Under the pieces are notes generated by a model. The model did not search any database and was not told the DNA's origin. It saw only the letters and a list, made by a program, of their open reading frames with translations. Shown one piece after another: positions 22,701-32,100 of a stretch of 64,000 bases of DNA; the stretch's first letter is position 1; each line of letters starts with the position of its first letter. Source of the DNA: Caenorhabditis remanei (lineage: Eukaryota > Nematoda > Chromadorea > Rhabditida > Rhabditidae); NCBI RefSeq assembly GCF_010183535.1, contig NW_026526124.1:62001-126000 (forward strand). Reading direction: 5' to 3'. The position numbers and the translations under genes were made by a program.

Positions 22701-22726
22701 TCGCGTACTTCTTCTAAAGAAGACAT
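13829..22726 (-). CDS. Gag-protease-RT-RNase H-integrase-Env polyprotein of element 2 (2965 residues)
   Basis: One uninterrupted frame. Approximate residue positions: DUF1759 capsid-like region 183-330; three CCHC-type knuckles 375-440; Asn/Gln-rich linker 440-560; aspartic protease DSGAD near 590; reverse transcriptase 880-1030 with SGDIEKAFH and the YVDN active-site box near 1003; RNase H-like region 1165-1270 (FTDAS, FSDSS); integrase zinc module 1513-1550, then core with GVDFMG (Asp), TSDNA (Asp) and FFERL (Glu, about 1718); DUF5641-like tail about 1830-1900. Env starts at residue 1981 in the same frame. All catalytic motifs I looked for are present. BEL elements normally make gag-pol as one precursor; env is probably made from a spliced RNA. 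Confidence 0.93.
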   Translation of the reverse strand: MSSLEEVREIKDRIVDLQKQINSNLHSSKHTTLHAVPSKDRADTNNETVEDYLGKYMVTLRSEEAKFKDQYKTYKEELYKGLSELYQAPIGTTFAEQAIKYAEEIEKGDTTVREGISEIEKRLQNRHETANEVADEENVQKYGEYRYKIREYEPAPQWRKEQQPIQVNHQKTKKHMLSSRDMEIPIFYGDIAEWPAFFMMFDPMVAKNEDFSDVMKHNILRQHLKGAAYDIVRPFKTDGTEFKTALNRLIKMYNAENKQYDHFWQKLTSLPKARETANSLRALHNEMLAITNALKPFGDIESQNFQSVIRSKIPKATLLEILKAKPSNTTDLLKTLDDIIEIEELAYRSNLQPEKEEKSVFALRQSNANPRQTQRKCKYCQRNNHATNECKTVASLDDRREFIKNNQLCFNCMNSGHRSQDCRTPACRKCNTRHNMSICPKNQNLTRNNHTSSQNSNFRNSNSNYRNGNSFKTQNSQSNSYQKNYRNSNQGFQNGNGNRQQQNFTNSNQRPQWKQGQGTRPQGQSNQQKGQWNQPQGQTQQRNQGQSAPNRNQNSNKVSGYQVGSHHTSLMIANAPIYVNESIETIPVLLDSGADQSFILEDYANRANMKIVEKNVEIDLSVFGKDKSTLVSNKVEFDIIIDRDDITSVRVVALTVPKLTDLFNPIELTKEDREYLEEGNYKTINITKPEAPVALIGCDTFWNLMADEAKEKLPSGRFMIATHLGPLICGKYEKPVTLTHALMTRVNEDSFPETSLEEYFQLGNIGITEETSEPTNQDLIENFEKTVKINNDTKRMIVALPWKHGQREKLANNKEVAFCRLKQQYSSTSQKEAWNNLIENFKIMENNSIIEEIDNDPNIGFYIPYQLVFNNNSNTTKVRTVFDASSKKRGEISLNNALHQGPSLIPDLQGILLRIRIGKYVLSGDIEKAFHAVEVNPEDRDALRFLWLKDPNMPPSNDNIRHMRFTNLPFGVNCSPYLLSMAILYGIQHSNAPKELIEAIENMCYVDNMFMTTDEIEKLPELYTQTKHYFKQIGMNIREFSVNCPENFINPEDRTTNQENIKILGYNYYLESDIMQVRKPSFEYNVNKIPRMNKRKIVSEIATIFDPLQYFAPLYLEGKLIISSIADHNIKWTDIVNEETVLKMIEYRKKIDNSSLKFRRHIDYQKEEPVGIAIFTDASETTYGACVYLKTTKEGEEGQFDTHLLIAKQRIAPKIKTLTIPRLELLGILIGVRLLKYVLNQMKITVNTIEIFSDSSIALAQIKNHSTPKGEKQPVFVENRTREIWTTLQDIKSKNSTIEISLSHVPTDQNPADHITRGSNSEIELKETNWFNGPSWLANKNHPEYPSTKPENKLIVPVITESYVTLVTKTEPNLKEKENEIINLEKFNNFDKSKRIAAYILRFLKNRIYNKLKPENQTLLGLNIPEIEANKSIMSSQLMLEELHISEKLLIRNNQKLFKILPNEKENKFVTKPFGKIKSDKIVYQHFRAHNLPLKPVIHTKSELARIIIRKIHKDTLHAGPATTLGAILEKYAGNRWKIAVKKELKKCSLCRKNNNHSFRDAPPGKIPERRTTECRPFQHIGVDFMGPIKTQRRNSTEIEKSHIALFTCATTRLIHLELVRDLTTDEFLLALSRFMSRRGYPDTITSDNAATFKLTAEILDKCSTKDNDFLVELAIAKLENRKSQEENKKISTLDKEMSSKGIKWYFNTALSPWQGGFFERLVGLTKKSLKHALGDEEFRTKDLETIMIQCESLVNRRPITYIDEDNEDWKVLRPIDIVTPGLCFPYFDEDKLRDEYSEYSSLYRQVSQHVKRFWQVFHRDYLQQNKNFQTISQQNRAFSNLVKPIIGEVVLLKEENTNRKTWKTGIITELIKGRDGEIRSVRVRTTTKKKSRNIQSNKAGKTIEVTRPLQLVIPLEIRPTTDKVEPELPEVVKQKEDRPEQSIASFLTRNINKTIVEEPNENVTEKQVKIKTKLVNNCRMSIKKNSPMSFWKYPSMILALCLLATASATPAEDPFAKVPGIVPHQTMPPQPNSTTETTPLTSTTTTKQKKTTTETPTTTVSTTVSTTVSTTQSTTTIQMTTTSKQQPPITTVTTTTTEKITKPITTQPKTTVARETTTTTKPPSTTTMPFDQNLRGDFHPALSNVVDRQFEKPEGQKRSAENVTKPTPSQNAKQLPSTTTTKATPSTTSDFHINFHQPHDSKSRIECTKKGVNLINEESITNETHVVCTEEHCRSYLILKEKITELWLTPESTIHKHKVTWKKPIGDKFVIIEKECPPADFCWKLDKYYNCIFCTRFVVNSQCHPKLSITIAIILIIVPLKIAFTLCQLKKLSLFFRALISFIWRIISGITRLVINSIRYIISCCTTQPTPQELEMVPLRRENRRAMVIRSLREGISPFRNTQPRLTTRTRSLDRPRKRTFEITTEVENGQEVMRIQKTESRTPSPPSLGIVTLAIMFTLIVSVSADACDETFPITHDQVTCNENGICHIDKTEDIFFTPQTKTVCLQVVSKNNVIAKFKLTVAYNFRKCQKGPILYTKNVTVHADSSKRCHGMGECIDRKCLDIGTNSKLIEFPEGNKYPGNTYCTTSCGGLFCKCLLPTPGCLFYRTYAVPTTDDRFEIYSCESWSNAINFQAKLNVDNREVEQVFLIKEGEDYKMNFKYGEQNQSIRLQIKLLEVSEESGLAVLGKKFIQSKEKVALASITNEIFPLECSDTGQCSYRETCNCHTAEAEAVCNCKVPDLYKIVEDRDHNLPIITERYHLSTTPDNTPTIKMKHNKLHVQIVMDQIYDTNVIESKIDCTIPKQTPFTGCYNCLRGAVQNVTCKSDSPTHAKLSCDNSEFVDILTCDKKGIVNEVHRKFNQSSPVGVCTVVCGNQNNSYKIEGSLVFVAHTSLIEYLNQVLNSEKSITEIHPFHIPDFYVALNAIYRGAVSIVTSILMVIALAIIMYMCCLPAAIRFLGRGRY
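16781..16800 (-). promoter_or_regulatory. Env splice acceptor
   Basis: The minus strand reads TAAATAATTGCAG|A followed by ATG, a good nematode acceptor placed exactly ahead of the env start inside the integrase-env linker. It is inferred to be used with the leader donor at 22951. Confidence 0.55.
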
Positions 22727-22945
22727 TTTTCAAAGTTATGGGAAAAGTTTTTTGTTTTTTGGTTTTTAGGATTTTTGTACTAATGATGGATAAACGTTTG
22801 ATTATAGGTACTGTTTTCGAAGTAACTGATTAAAGCACCGCCGATGAGGTGTGAGGGTTGCCGATATCCGTACGTGGCTTAAGCTATTATAGCTGGCTGT
22901 TATAGCGCCGATCAAGGACCGGTATATTCCACTGAGTGGAATGGG

Positions 22946-22954
22946 ACGTACCTG
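22946..22954 (-). promoter_or_regulatory. Leader splice donor of element 2
   Basis: About 30 nt after the primer site and upstream of gag, the minus strand reads CAG|GTACGT (donor GT at 22951-22950), a strong match to the donor consensus. It could be joined to acceptors before env (16788) and before the zinc-knuckle gene (13661), as in retroviral subgenomic mRNAs. Use is inferred. Confidence 0.55.
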
Positions 22955-22982
22955 GATAAATCCTCCAATTGCTCGATTTGGT

Positions 22983-22992
22983 CGATGCACCA
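22983..22992 (-). other. Primer binding site of element 2
   Basis: One base inside the 5' LTR the minus strand reads TGGTGCATCG, which would pair with a tRNA ending CGATGCACCA. This fits glycine tRNA-type 3' ends (inferred). Confidence 0.6.
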
Positions 22993-22993
22993 A

Positions 22994-23500
22994 TGTCGGG
23001 ACCCCTAGATTCTCTAGAGTCTCCGGTAAATCGGTGTATAAGGGTTCAGTGGTATTTGTTGTTTATTAGGAAGAATAAAATGTAGTAGAATAAAATGGGG
23101 TGAAAAAGGGGGAAGAATGCGATGGGGAAAGGTAGAAGAGGGAGTTTTGGACGGGGGAACTCTTTGCTTCAGGGAAGCGCTAAATCATACCAAAGTACAG
23201 AATACAAGAGTATTTATAGTCAAGAAGACCGGTGCCTAATTGTTGCCAAATTGTTGCGTTGCCAAGGCCATCCTTCGTCCTCAAAAAACCATAAGAAGGT
23301 AATTGACGTGCCGATGCGGGAAAGCAATTGAGGCGAAACGAGAAGGTTTCGCTTGAGTAGGTGGGAGGATAATTACTTCAATAGATGGAAGGGAGGGCAC
23401 GATTCGGAGGAAAGTGAAAGTGGTTGAAGATGGAAAAAATGATGCAACAATTATAGAATAATTATGGAACAATTATAAATCGCGTCCGCTGGGCGCGACA
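22994..23500 (-). repeat. 5' LTR of element 2
   Basis: This 507-bp repeat matches 10527-11033 and ends in CGACA. It is followed by the target duplication CCGAT at 23501-23505. Confidence 0.92.
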
Positions 23501-26153
23501 CCGATGTACTTTTTGAAATGCAATTATTCATCAATCAAAAATTTCGAAGTCAAACGAGGAGAGAGGTATTCTCGTGAAAAATATCGTTTAACTTAATATG
23601 AGATTTTTGAAAAAATACTTCAAACAGAAAACGAGCCGATTAACTGAAAACTCTCACTGAACTATTAGAAGATATTAAAAAATGCAAGTTGATAATTCTC
23701 CAAAAATACACAACGGGAATGTTTGTCGTGATGAGAAACGCATTCACAACTTTTATCTTCAATTACCAAAGTCAGAAAAATGTATTATTCAGATTTCAGT
23801 AAAATGAAATCCCGCTGTGAGTTGCACGTCTTGACTAATGATGTTGATAATATCAGATGTAAGCCCGCTGCACTTTTTTTAAAGTACACAATTCAACTCG
23901 CAGACCACGAAGCAAAAAAGGTCATATTTCACACTGATTATAACAGGGAGTTTGAATAACAATGTGAGTTAAGTTTTGAGTGAGAAAAAATACACGATTT
24001 TAATGAACCAGTAATAACGGGACATTGACGTCTTGATTTATTTTGTACTACAAATCATTTTTGAAGTTCCGGTATAGTTTTTTTCAACTCTCATAAAGCA
24101 CATGAGCGTAGATTTCGTAATTACTGCTTTCTCTTGGTTGAGAGTTGAAAATGAAGTCAAAAATTTTGAATTTTGAAACAATTGGAAACACAAACATGCA
24201 CAAACTTTGAATGATGTCATAATGACAGAAAAACAAAAAACCCTTTCATGATATTTCCATAATGCCGACACCGTTATGCTTCTTACTACACACCAAATAT
24301 ATCATAAAACCTATATTAGAATGGCACCCCGAATCGCCTCTAATAGAACACAACTTTATTTGTTTATCAAAAAATTAAACAAATTTTGAAATTTGATATA
24401 AAATTAAACATAAACATGCCCACGCTTTGAAGAATTTTATAACAGGAAGAACTGGAAAAAAGGCGCCCCAGACTAGTTTATGATAATTCACGTTACAGCA
24501 CCAACTCCATTATGGTCATACTTCACACCAAATATCCCGTAAAACCTCTATTACAATGACACCCTTCCAACGATGACTCCAAACTTCAGGTGTTTATCAA
24601 AAATAGGGCATCAACCTCTAATATGGTGATAGTCTCAGAGAAAGTTCAAAGAGTACAACGACATGTCGTTCTAATAGAGCATTACACTACGCATTGTTAT
24701 TTCTTTTCAGTTTTCTAAGGACCTATAATTTATTACATTGATTAAGAACAAGATGAGTGAGAGTTTAGAAGCAAATAAGCGTATTTGAAAATACATGAGC
24801 TAGTTATATTTTGGAATAAACAACAGAATTAAAATTAAAAAAACAAGTGAATGAGGCCTCACGTTCAGTAAAAATGCATAAACTGAAGATTCCGTAAAAA
24901 CGGATTTAGTCAGTGAACTATAATATCAGAAATTTTCAGATAAGGCAAAAATAATGTTTTCCGAAGAGTACACTTTTGAATACTTGTCGTGATTATAAAC
25001 AACAACTGCCTGCTTTTGAAAATGCAACTCGTTTGAAATTGAATGATGAGAATGATGCGCGGGTCGCAAAAGCGACACTTTCTTTTATGGTTTGCAACCC
25101 AATGGACAAATGAAAACAATTGAAATTAAAAAACTGGCATTATCACGTTCGTACCACACATCACTTTTTACTAAATGTGCTCTCTTGGAAAACAAACGGA
25201 AAGCGCGTGAGTATATATCCTATAATTAATGCATACATTTGAAAAAAAGTTGAAAACAAAGGTCTTAATTTCAAGATGATATCAACCAACCTTTCCATCA
25301 TAACAAACAAAATCAGAAACAAAACCCTGATGACATATATGCATTCACAACTACATTCAATTAAAATGGAAAACTCCTTTAAAATTGTTGCCAAGAATAA
25401 AAATGGGGACATTGAATTTTTCACCTTTCGATTGATCGCTGGATTGGTCTCGTCATAGAAACTTTTTGGTACAAGTAAAACTTCTATCGTAGCTTCATGT
25501 TACAAAGACGGCGGAATCTTTTTTCAACCACGTTTGCTGGACGTTTTTCGCTCGCCCACTGTGTAGTTATCATTATCAATTTGTTTAGCAATATCCAATG
25601 TTCCCTCAAAAGACAAAACTTCAAAATTCGGAATAAAATCAAGCGAAAGTAGACTGGACATTGAAACTATAAATACCGAGTAGAGAAATGGGTCAAAATT
25701 AGTTTTGGCTTTCAAGCGGAGTTCAGACCGAAGGAAATGGAAAAAGTTCCAATAAACCGCAGATAGTTGTACACCAAACCTGCACTGATTGTAACCGATT
25801 TCAATTGACTGGAAAACAAGAGACCCATGCACACTTTTGCATGCGTTGGGAACCAATCGTTTTAATTCTAACCCAGCCTCGAACTTGAAATAATACAGCG
25901 GACAAAATTCATCAAGGTTATCTCGGAAAAATTAAACATTAGCATAGAGAAGGTACTCAGGACCTATGGGAAAAGGGGACTCAAAAGTATATAAAACAAC
26001 TCGGGGAGAAATGGGAAACGAGTTCAGAGGGGGAAACAAAATTATAAAACAAGGACATAGTGTGAAGATGAAACTGGGTAGGTGATTTCGTGTGAAGATG
26101 AAACTGGGTAGGTGATGAATGGAGCGGAGTGGATAGAAGAGGAGCAAAATGGA
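23501..26153. other. AT-rich intergenic stretch with diverged repeats
   Basis: Two diverged copies of a unit of about 230 bp lie near 24180-24400 and 24410-24620 (shared CACACCAAATAT and ATAAAACCT phrases). A 27-bp direct duplication lies at about 26060-26115. Minus-strand frames up to 110 codons (25524-25856) have no recognised domain. The target duplication of element 2 is at 23501-23505. Confidence 0.4.
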
Positions 26154-29100
26154 CTACGGAGATGGAGGCAAGACGTCTGGGCAACCCACGCGGCAACTGG
26201 AATGAAACAAGTTGAAAACCTCAGCAAACCTAATGGGACGTATTAAAACTTACTCGCACTGTCGCCACTCTCCTGGGTTGTCCACTGGACTATCCGATGC
26301 AAGACTGTCATCATGAAAGTATGCGGTAACCCTCTCACCAATCGCAATGTTCTTCGAGGCATAGACAGAAATCCGTGGAATGATCGGGTGGTTCTTGAGT
26401 ACACGACTGAGAGTCTCAATAAACACTGAATTGGGAGTAGCAGAGTGTTGGATGAAACGCATTGCGTTACTGTAAGAAAAACATTCATTATTACTTGTGG
26501 ACGTGTGGGTCTAGTGGGCGTCGGCGGGCCCACCCAAGTCCGGGGAGTTAAGGATAATGTCTGTGTGTGTGAAGTAACTAAGTGATAAGCGGTGCAAGCA
26601 GATAACAGTACACAGTTTAAACCGAATCCCAATTTATTGAAAGGAATTAAAGGATGGAAATTTATGGGACAAAATTGATTAAAACCCATTTTGTAGGGAG
26701 AAAAATCATACGAAAAACCCTTATGAGGGGAAGATATTTTAGGAGCAATTTACACACTTTTTGGCACTCAGTCTTACCTTCTATCCGTGAATACGGCTTC
26801 GAAGAGCGGTCAGTGAATATTGTTGAGCGGGCGCTGGTCAGAATTTAGACTGACACGGGACACCGCGTTACAAAGTAGGGAATAATTATATGTGAAAGAT
26901 TTAGTGGAATAGTCACTCGAGTGAGGGCGCGCGGTCGCCTTATATAGTCGACTGCGTGGGTGCCCCTCACTGCGTGGGTGCCCGCACAGAAGCGCGGGCG
27001 TTCAAAATATAATTATTGTGAGTGTGGTTTGCTTTATGAGCAGTTTTAATGTAATTTAACACGGAAAAATGGGAAATATAGTAAACCGGAAATAATAGAA
27101 ACATTTAATGACTCTAGTTTTGTGGGCAAAACCGTAGAGAGTCATTAAAGTGCTTTCAAGTTGTCAAATGCATGCAAAGCATGGTACAATTGACAACACT
27201 CCGGGGGGGAGGGGCGCGACAGGATTTTCATGTCGGCTATATGAACATAGTTGATGTGAGTTGCCTTGGCTCGTCTGGGATGATAATCCCTGGAGCGGCC
27301 TTCCGGTAAGTTCTCAGCACCATAATCTCTGGCTATGTCAGGCAGAGTGTTCTGTGGGTCTTGGTAGACTCCGTCCTCCGGACTATATGTATCCTCCAGA
27401 ATGAGATTTTCTGGATTGGTGGATGTTCCGATTTGTGTTTTATTACTCTGCTTGTTCTCTTCCGGCTCATCTTCAGCAGTTCCTTTCTCTGCTGGATGAT
27501 TTGCTGACTTTGCAGCGATGTTCGGAAAGACATTTGCAGGAAATAGCTCTGGAGCGTATGTGATGTCAAGTGATTCGAGGGTAGCCGGAGTGGGTAGAGC
27601 GGTCTTTGGGTTCGTAACCTCTATAAGACCAGGTACTTCTTTTTCACTAATACCGGCGTCGTTGGACTTGATGTCTTCGCTCATATCCTTGTTACATTGG
27701 TGGTTCAAAGATGTTAATTCGAGCGGAATGAGCTGACATACGGGTCTCTCGACGAGTGTGCCTCTGCACATGACTGTAGCGGAGCGGACTTGTCCGTCTC
27801 TTGCTGATTTATTCACCTTAGTGATAACTCCTAGTGGCCATTTATGTCTTTTCAGTAAGTTGACTGAAATAATGACTAGCTGTCCGACTTCCGGTACCAG
27901 TGTAGAACATCTTCGGTTCCGATGCATGGCTTCTCGTAGAAATGTGAGATAACCGATGGACCATAACTTCCATACCCTTTCCAAAGTTTCCTCTAGGTTG
28001 TTTAAGTGAGCTCTGACAGAGGCTTCGGTGACACCTGTGGGGTTTGGAGGTTCGTCATGATCTGATGGAATTTCAGTCATGACGCCTGGGTTGATAAAGT
28101 CGAATGGTCTTAGAGCGATCAGATCTCCTGGACTACGGGCGTGAGGGATCAGCGGTCTATTATTGATCATTCCTTGAGCTCCTGAGATCACATAACTCAA
28201 ATCGTGGTATTCGTATACACGTGATCCGCATTCTTTTAGCACTTGTCTTTTGACAAGTTGGACTATTCGTTCGTAGATACCTCCCTGCCAAGGGGCTAAA
28301 GGAGTGATGTATCTACACGTGATAGACGTTGTTGCTAAGAATTGCGTTAGTGTTTTACTATACACGAAGTGGTCAATATCCTTGTTCATTATAGCAGCGC
28401 CCAGCTTGAATGTACCGGCATTGTCTGAGTAGATTTCTGATGGAACTCCGACTTCTGTGAAGATCATTTTCAGAGTTTTGACATACGTCTCAGAGTTTGC
28501 GTTCGGTACAAGCCTTAGAAGCGCTCCACGCGTAGCTAGACAAGTATAGATCAGTACATAGGCTTTTCCGTAGCTTTTTCCGTCGTCTCGGTGATACACA
28601 ATAGGTCCATAGTAGTCGAGTCCGACCTTGGAAAACGGTTTTGATGGTGTTGTTCTGCAGTTAGGCAGAGTAGCGGTAAAGGGGTAAGCGAATGGATAGC
28701 CGTTTGTGATCTTACAGGCTACGCACTTTCCGATTACTTTTTTCGCCAACATTCCATCTTGAGCGGTCCAATATTTGGTTCGCAACACTGCTCTGGTATA
28801 GTTTTCAGGCAAGTGACCGTTGATTTCATGTGTTTCGAGAACGAGCATTTGAGCTAATTGGTGGTCGTGGTGGATCAGGATTGGCCGATGTGCTTCTTGG
28901 GGAAGAACCGGGCTGTCAATCTGTCTCTGTACACGATACAGACCATCGGAGTCCATGTAGGGGCTCAAAGAGGATGGGAATTTAAGGCCGAGATATTCTG
29001 CGTCCTTGTAGTGCTCCTTGATGATGAGGTATCTTGCAACTTTTGCCTGATGTACAGGATCTTCAGAAGCGGTGAACTCTTTCATCAGGGGAGTTTCCCA

Positions 29101-32100
29101 TTGTTTTTTCTTCAACGTTTTACTGAATGTCCGAAGAATTATGGTGACTACTGTCACGAGTTTAGACAAAGAGTTTGTAGCGGTGAATGGTATAAAGGAT
29201 GGCTGTTTTTCTCCTGATGCGATCGTAGCGGTCATGGACATCACTGATTCGTTACATTCAGGAGGAGCGGCCTTTTCCATTAGTGGCTTTTTCCGTTTTT
29301 GGGTGGCAGGATCGATGATCTCTGCGTATACCAATTCTTGGAATTCAGCCGGACAGCTTACTGTACCGTTGATCATGCAAGGCCATTCTTCTGGATCCTT
29401 CTTTAGGAATTCCGGACCGTCGAACCATAGTGTGCTATTTTGCAGTTCGGTGGTGGTCATACCGCGAGTTGCTAGATCTGCTGGATTTTCTTTCGTTGGA
29501 CAATGGTGAATAGTGGTTTCAATATTGCATTCAAGCAGTCTTGCTTGGTTTGCTTTGATTTCACCAGTTCTATTCGCAACCCATTGTCTGGTATTTTGAC
29601 CAGAAAGAATCCAGTACAGTGCGCATGAACTATCCGTGAATAAGCGGACTTTCGCGATTGGAACTCTGAGCTCGGCAATGATGCTTCGAGCCAGATTGGA
29701 TGCACAGACGATGCCGAGCAATTCGAGTTTTGGAATGGTCCATTTCAACTCTTTTGACGGTTTGACTTTGTTTTTACTGGCAAGTAGTTGGGTGACTGGC
29801 GGCTGTCCATCTCTGATGAAGTTGGCGTAGCATAGCGCAGCATAAATGTCATGTGATGCGTCCGAAAACATAAGCAGTTCGATTCGACTGTCAGAATAGT
29901 CGGGTGTGAGCGGTCTTCGTACGGTAATCACTCTGTCTATGAAGGCAGTCCGCAGAGCCCTCCAATCTTGGAGCAGCTCATTTGGGAGAGGTGCCTTCCA
30001 GTCAGACCCTTGTTGTTGCCATGTGCGTTGCATCAGTCGTTTAAACGGGACCAGGATTGGCGATACCAATCCGAGTGGGTCAAACGTTTCAGCAAGCTTG
30101 GACGCTACATCTCTTTTAGTGGGGTGATCAATGTTTAGCTCGGCTATTTTGATCGTTATCGTATCGGTGACGGTGTCCCATTTGTATCCAAGGAGTTTGA
30201 TTACGTCTGATTTGGCTCTGTCGGCTTCCGGGATTGCCGCCATTGCCTCTGGGCTGTTGGTGATGAATTCTCTTAGATTCATACCTAGGCGATTGAACAC
30301 CTGTTTGGCCTCAGAAACAATTCGCGGGATAGCGGACTCGTCGTTTGTACAGAACATACAATTATCAACGTATAGATTCTCCTTGATTTCCTCGTTCAGC
30401 TCATGAGGGTTGTTATCCAACTGATAGTGGATAGAGGCTGCGAGGAGGAAGGGACTGGACGTCATTCCGAATGGAACGCGAGTGAAGCGGTACACCTCGA
30501 TGTTGTCTCGAGTGGGCGGCTTATCCACATCTTTCAACCACAGGAACATCGCTAGATTGCGATATTCTTCCTGGAGAGGAATTTGGTGGAATGCCTTCTC
30601 GATGTCACCCACAATGACTTTTCGAGGGAACCTGAAGCGGACCAGGATTCCGAAGAGCGGTACGATCATGTTGGTGCCTGCATGTAAGCAGTCATTGAGT
30701 GACAACTGTCCTGATGCGTGACTACTCGCATCGAATACGATGCGGAGTTTGGTTGTCAATGAATCTGCTTTCACTACTCCTCTGTGAGGGAAATAGTAGT
30801 GAAGTTTGTGCTTGGTCAACATTTCGATGGTTACTCGCTCGATGTAGCCGGCTAATTCTTGATCGATAAAGATCTTTGAATATTCGGGTCTGAGGTCTTT
30901 GCCTCTTTTTAGGGTGATGACAAGACTCCCTAGTCGTTTGACACATACCGCGTAATTGTTAGCCAGTCGGACCTCATTTCCATTTAGTGGTAATGCCACT
31001 TCCAGTTGACCTCTCGAGTCGAATCGAGTGGTTATGGTAAACTGGGTATATAGCTCTTGAGCGGTCTTTTTAGTGCTTTCTGTGACTGAAACGTCTTCGA
31101 TACCGAGCGTTTCGAGTCTTCGCATCATTTCGACTTCATTGGCTATTTTAGTCATGGGGTCTTCTGGTGCCCACTCCTCGAGTAGTGCAGAAGCTACGTA
31201 TGCTTGCACTTTATACTCGTCAGGTTGGAGCGGTAACAATGTAGAGTGGTGAATTACTACCAGTTCTGGAATTGGATGAATGATCAATCCGACTGGTGTG
31301 ACTTCTACCGATCTCTTTGAAGGAAGAATATGCTTCCGATATAACGGTTGAGCGGCCATCCAGGTCAACATATCGTTGCCTAGAATCATATCAATACGCT
31401 TTCCGTTGTGTTCGGGGTGAGCATGTTTCGATGGATCTTCGATGCCTCTGTCTAGCAAGAACTTTTTGTCTGCTGTTGAGCAATTCGAAGTGGTGTAAGC
31501 GGTATTTGGTAGGGTGGGAGATCCAGCGATCATGAACGCTAGTGGAAATCTTGTCTCACTGGTTCTTAGCTTAATAGCAAAGATATGTGAGTCGTTGGTG
31601 GTTCGAGAATCGAAACCCTGAATTGACAATCGTGTCTCTTTTAGTACTGCCAGCCTCAGTTGTTTTGCTTTTGATTCAAGAATTAGTGATAATGAGGCTC
31701 CAGAATCAACCAATGCAAGTATGTGCTGGTTGTCTGGTGTCTCAAGACACATGAATGTTAAGCGGTTATTTATATCTGCAGCGTTGGCAGTTGTGATATG
31801 GTGAGGTGGACTCGTACGAGACACGAATTGAACAAAGCGGTCGATATCGTATTCTTCGATAACCGATGTAACGACTGTTTGTGAGAGTTTGAGAGAGGTG
31901 TGGTCAACCACTGTAGCGGAAACAAGCGGAGTAGGAGCGGTTTCAGAAGCGGTTTGAGCGGTAAGAGCGGTTTCAAGCGGTATAGGAGCGGATGAAAGAG
32001 AGTATTTATTAGAGATGGCTGTTGGCAAGTCAGCAGTTGGCACGGAGTTCGGTACTTTTGACCCCGTGCCTGCCGTAATGCCATTATTGAGAGTTAGAGG

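Larger units (their letters stand above)
10527..23500 (-). mobile_element. LTR element 2: env-bearing, apparently intact BEL/Pao element with antisense genes
   Basis: Two 507-bp LTRs (10527-11033 and 22994-23500) run TGTCG to CGACA. I saw no difference in the stretches I compared, including two identical embedded frames. The target duplication is CCGAT on both sides. The minus strand carries a single gag-pol-env frame and, downstream, a spliced zinc-knuckle gene. The plus strand near the 3' LTR carries two spliced genes, one with its own TATA box. Matching LTRs and an unbroken 8.9-kb frame suggest very recent, possibly ongoing activity. Env-bearing BEL elements are known in nematodes; antisense accessory genes in one are not something I know to be described. 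Confidence 0.93.
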
